64,000 bases of DNA from Lacisediminihabitans sp046156175 (GTDB lineage Bacteria; Actinomycetota; Actinomycetes; Actinomycetales; Microbacteriaceae), in the NCBI RefSeq assembly GCF_046156175.1, contig NZ_JAYLVL010000003.1:496001-560000 (forward strand), written 5' to 3'. Shown in pieces: positions 63,094 to 64,000 of the stretch. A model generated the notes under the pieces. It was not told the DNA's origin. It did not search any database and worked only from the letters and a program-made list of their open reading frames with translations. How positions within the stretch are numbered: the first letter of the stretch is position 1; each line of letters starts with the position of its first letter. The translations under genes and the position numbers were made by a program.

Positions 63094-64000
63094 CTATGGC
63101 CTGCGCCGCGGACTCTTGGACTCTCGTAGTCGAATCGCCTCGCGGAAAATGCTCCGCAGCACAAGTATCAGCAACGTCGCAAACACAGCGTAGACCAGAA
63201 CCGGTATACCGATGTCCCTCAAATCGCCGACCGCGGGCAACACCCGGCCGAAGGGGCTCACCGGCGCCGCGACCGCCGTCGGAGCTGGGCGGGGGGACGG
63301 GGGCGCCGAGCTCGTCGGAGACGGCACGGTGGTTGCGACAGCCCGGCGATTCAGGCGGATCCAGTTCTTCAATTCGTCGGCCGGATCGGTTGCAACGCTT
63401 GCAACGGTGGCGCTCACGGCGGCGGATGCATCGAACAGCCCGCTGCCGTAGACGATGGGGTTGCCCTGGGATCGGGCGGTGGCCGTGAGCCGGTTGATCA
63501 CATTGCCGGCGCTGATCGCGGGATGCGAGGCCTTGATCAGGGCGAGCACACCCGCCACGAGCGGAGTGGCACCGCTCGTGCCCGCCCAGCTGTAGTAACC
63601 CCCGCCAGGAGCCGCTCCGACGAGCCCTTCGCTGGGGGCGGACACCGAGAGGGTGATGCCCTGCGACGAGGCGTCGAAGCTCGCGGTGCCGTTCTGGTCG
63701 ACACCGGCAACGACGACGACCCCCGGCATGGTCGCCGGTGCGCCGACCTCCGTTGTGCCGCTGCCCCGGTTGCCGGCGGCGGCGACCACGATCACCCCCT
63801 TCTCCATCGCGTAGAGGAAGGCGTCATCCCAGCTCGTCGGCCAGTCGAGCGTGTTGCGAGTGAGCGACATGTTGATGATGTCTGCGCCATGATCCACCGA
63901 CCAGCGCACCGCTTGCGCGATCTGGTCGTCGGAGCCGACGCTGCCAACACCGAAGCCCACTGACACCGAGAGGATCTTGGCCTCCGGGGCCACCCCGAGG
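63094..64000 (-). CDS. Subtilisin-like (S8) serine protease, membrane-anchored, C-terminal part
   Basis: The frame continues past the window edge (..LGVAPEAKILSVSV), so start and the Asp/His of the triad are not visible. The catalytic Ser is in WAGTSGATPLVAGVLAL, and AAAGNRGSGTTEVGAPA holds the oxyanion Asn. A Pro/Ser/Thr linker is followed by one membrane helix near the C-terminus (VLVYAVFATLLILVLRSIF) and a basic tail. This is the mycosin-like layout, although no type VII secretion genes are in view. Confidence 0.85.
   Translation of the reverse strand, partial: LGVAPEAKILSVSVGFGVGSVGSDDQIAQAVRWSVDHGADIINMSLTRNTLDWPTSWDDAFLYAMEKGVIVVAAAGNRGSGTTEVGAPATMPGVVVVAGVDQNGTASFDASSQGITLSVSAPSEGLVGAAPGGGYYSWAGTSGATPLVAGVLALIKASHPAISAGNVINRLTATARSQGNPIVYGSGLFDASAAVSATVASVATDPADELKNWIRLNRRAVATTVPSPTSSAPPSPRPAPTAVAAPVSPFGRVLPAVGDLRDIGIPVLVYAVFATLLILVLRSIFREAIRLRESKSPRRRP

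Overview
The window is GC-rich, tightly packed, largely Microbacteriaceae-like actinobacterial chromosome. Evidence is the mycothiol enzymes (mycothiol S-conjugate amidase at 25887-26762, DinB/DUF664 mycothiol-dependent transferase at 3478-3999), the DUF4245/DUF4307/DUF6264-type small membrane proteins, GlpX as the fructose bisphosphatase, a short-chain isoprenyl transferase next to a hemolysin-III protein, and frequent GTG starts with 4-bp ATGA/GTGA overlaps. Genus and species cannot be fixed from the sequence alone. Both window ends cut genes: a metallophosphoesterase-like protein on the left and a subtilisin-like protease on the right.

Layout. 1-5784: phosphoesterase, SCO6745-like protein, ABC-F ATPase, DinB protein, aldehyde dehydrogenase. 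5785-7890: a small accessory block of two divergent lipoproteins and a low-GC membrane protein, punctuated by two degenerate copies of the last codons of ychF, which itself lies at 7891-8961. 8984-22632: housekeeping core (methyltransferase, exonuclease, RmuC, GlpX, class II aldolase, IspH, XseA/XseB, carbonic anhydrase, fumarase, PhoH). 22841-29160: PLP enzyme, isoprenyl transferase, hemolysin III, Mca, DUF4307, GreA, threonine deaminase. 29153-34322: AI-2E exporter-type protein and a four-gene ABC importer. 34530-41193: YcaQ/AlkZ-like glycosylase, duplicated-domain lipoprotein, HtpX/LemA pair, Apt, APC transporter.

41210-54917 is the most metabolically individual stretch. A TetR-MFS-PLP enzyme-FAD oxidase operon (41210-45747) lies near a LacI-controlled sugar or polyol locus (48108-53643) with a fructose-type (FrcBCA-like) ABC importer, a PfkB kinase and a small monooxygenase-fold protein, followed by a convergent alditol-oxidase-like gene. 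Two tandem perfect LacI-type operators sit in the divergent lacI/ABC intergenic region. 54921-64000: AspS, a DedA/SGNH/mannosyltransferase operon, a SulP anion transporter divergent from a MerR regulator with a clear dyad operator between them, one tRNA with anticodon UAA, type II NADH dehydrogenase, and the partial protease.

The best candidates for new biology are: (i) an intrinsic terminator inside the greA leader, which leaves no room for a downstream promoter; (ii) repeated ychF 3'-end remnants marking a cargo hot spot; (iii) a leucine-type UAA tRNA with a short variable loop; (iv) the two sugar/FAD-oxidase loci. No CRISPR array, transposase, integrase, rRNA or phage gene was seen. No gene-free gap exceeds about 240 bases.
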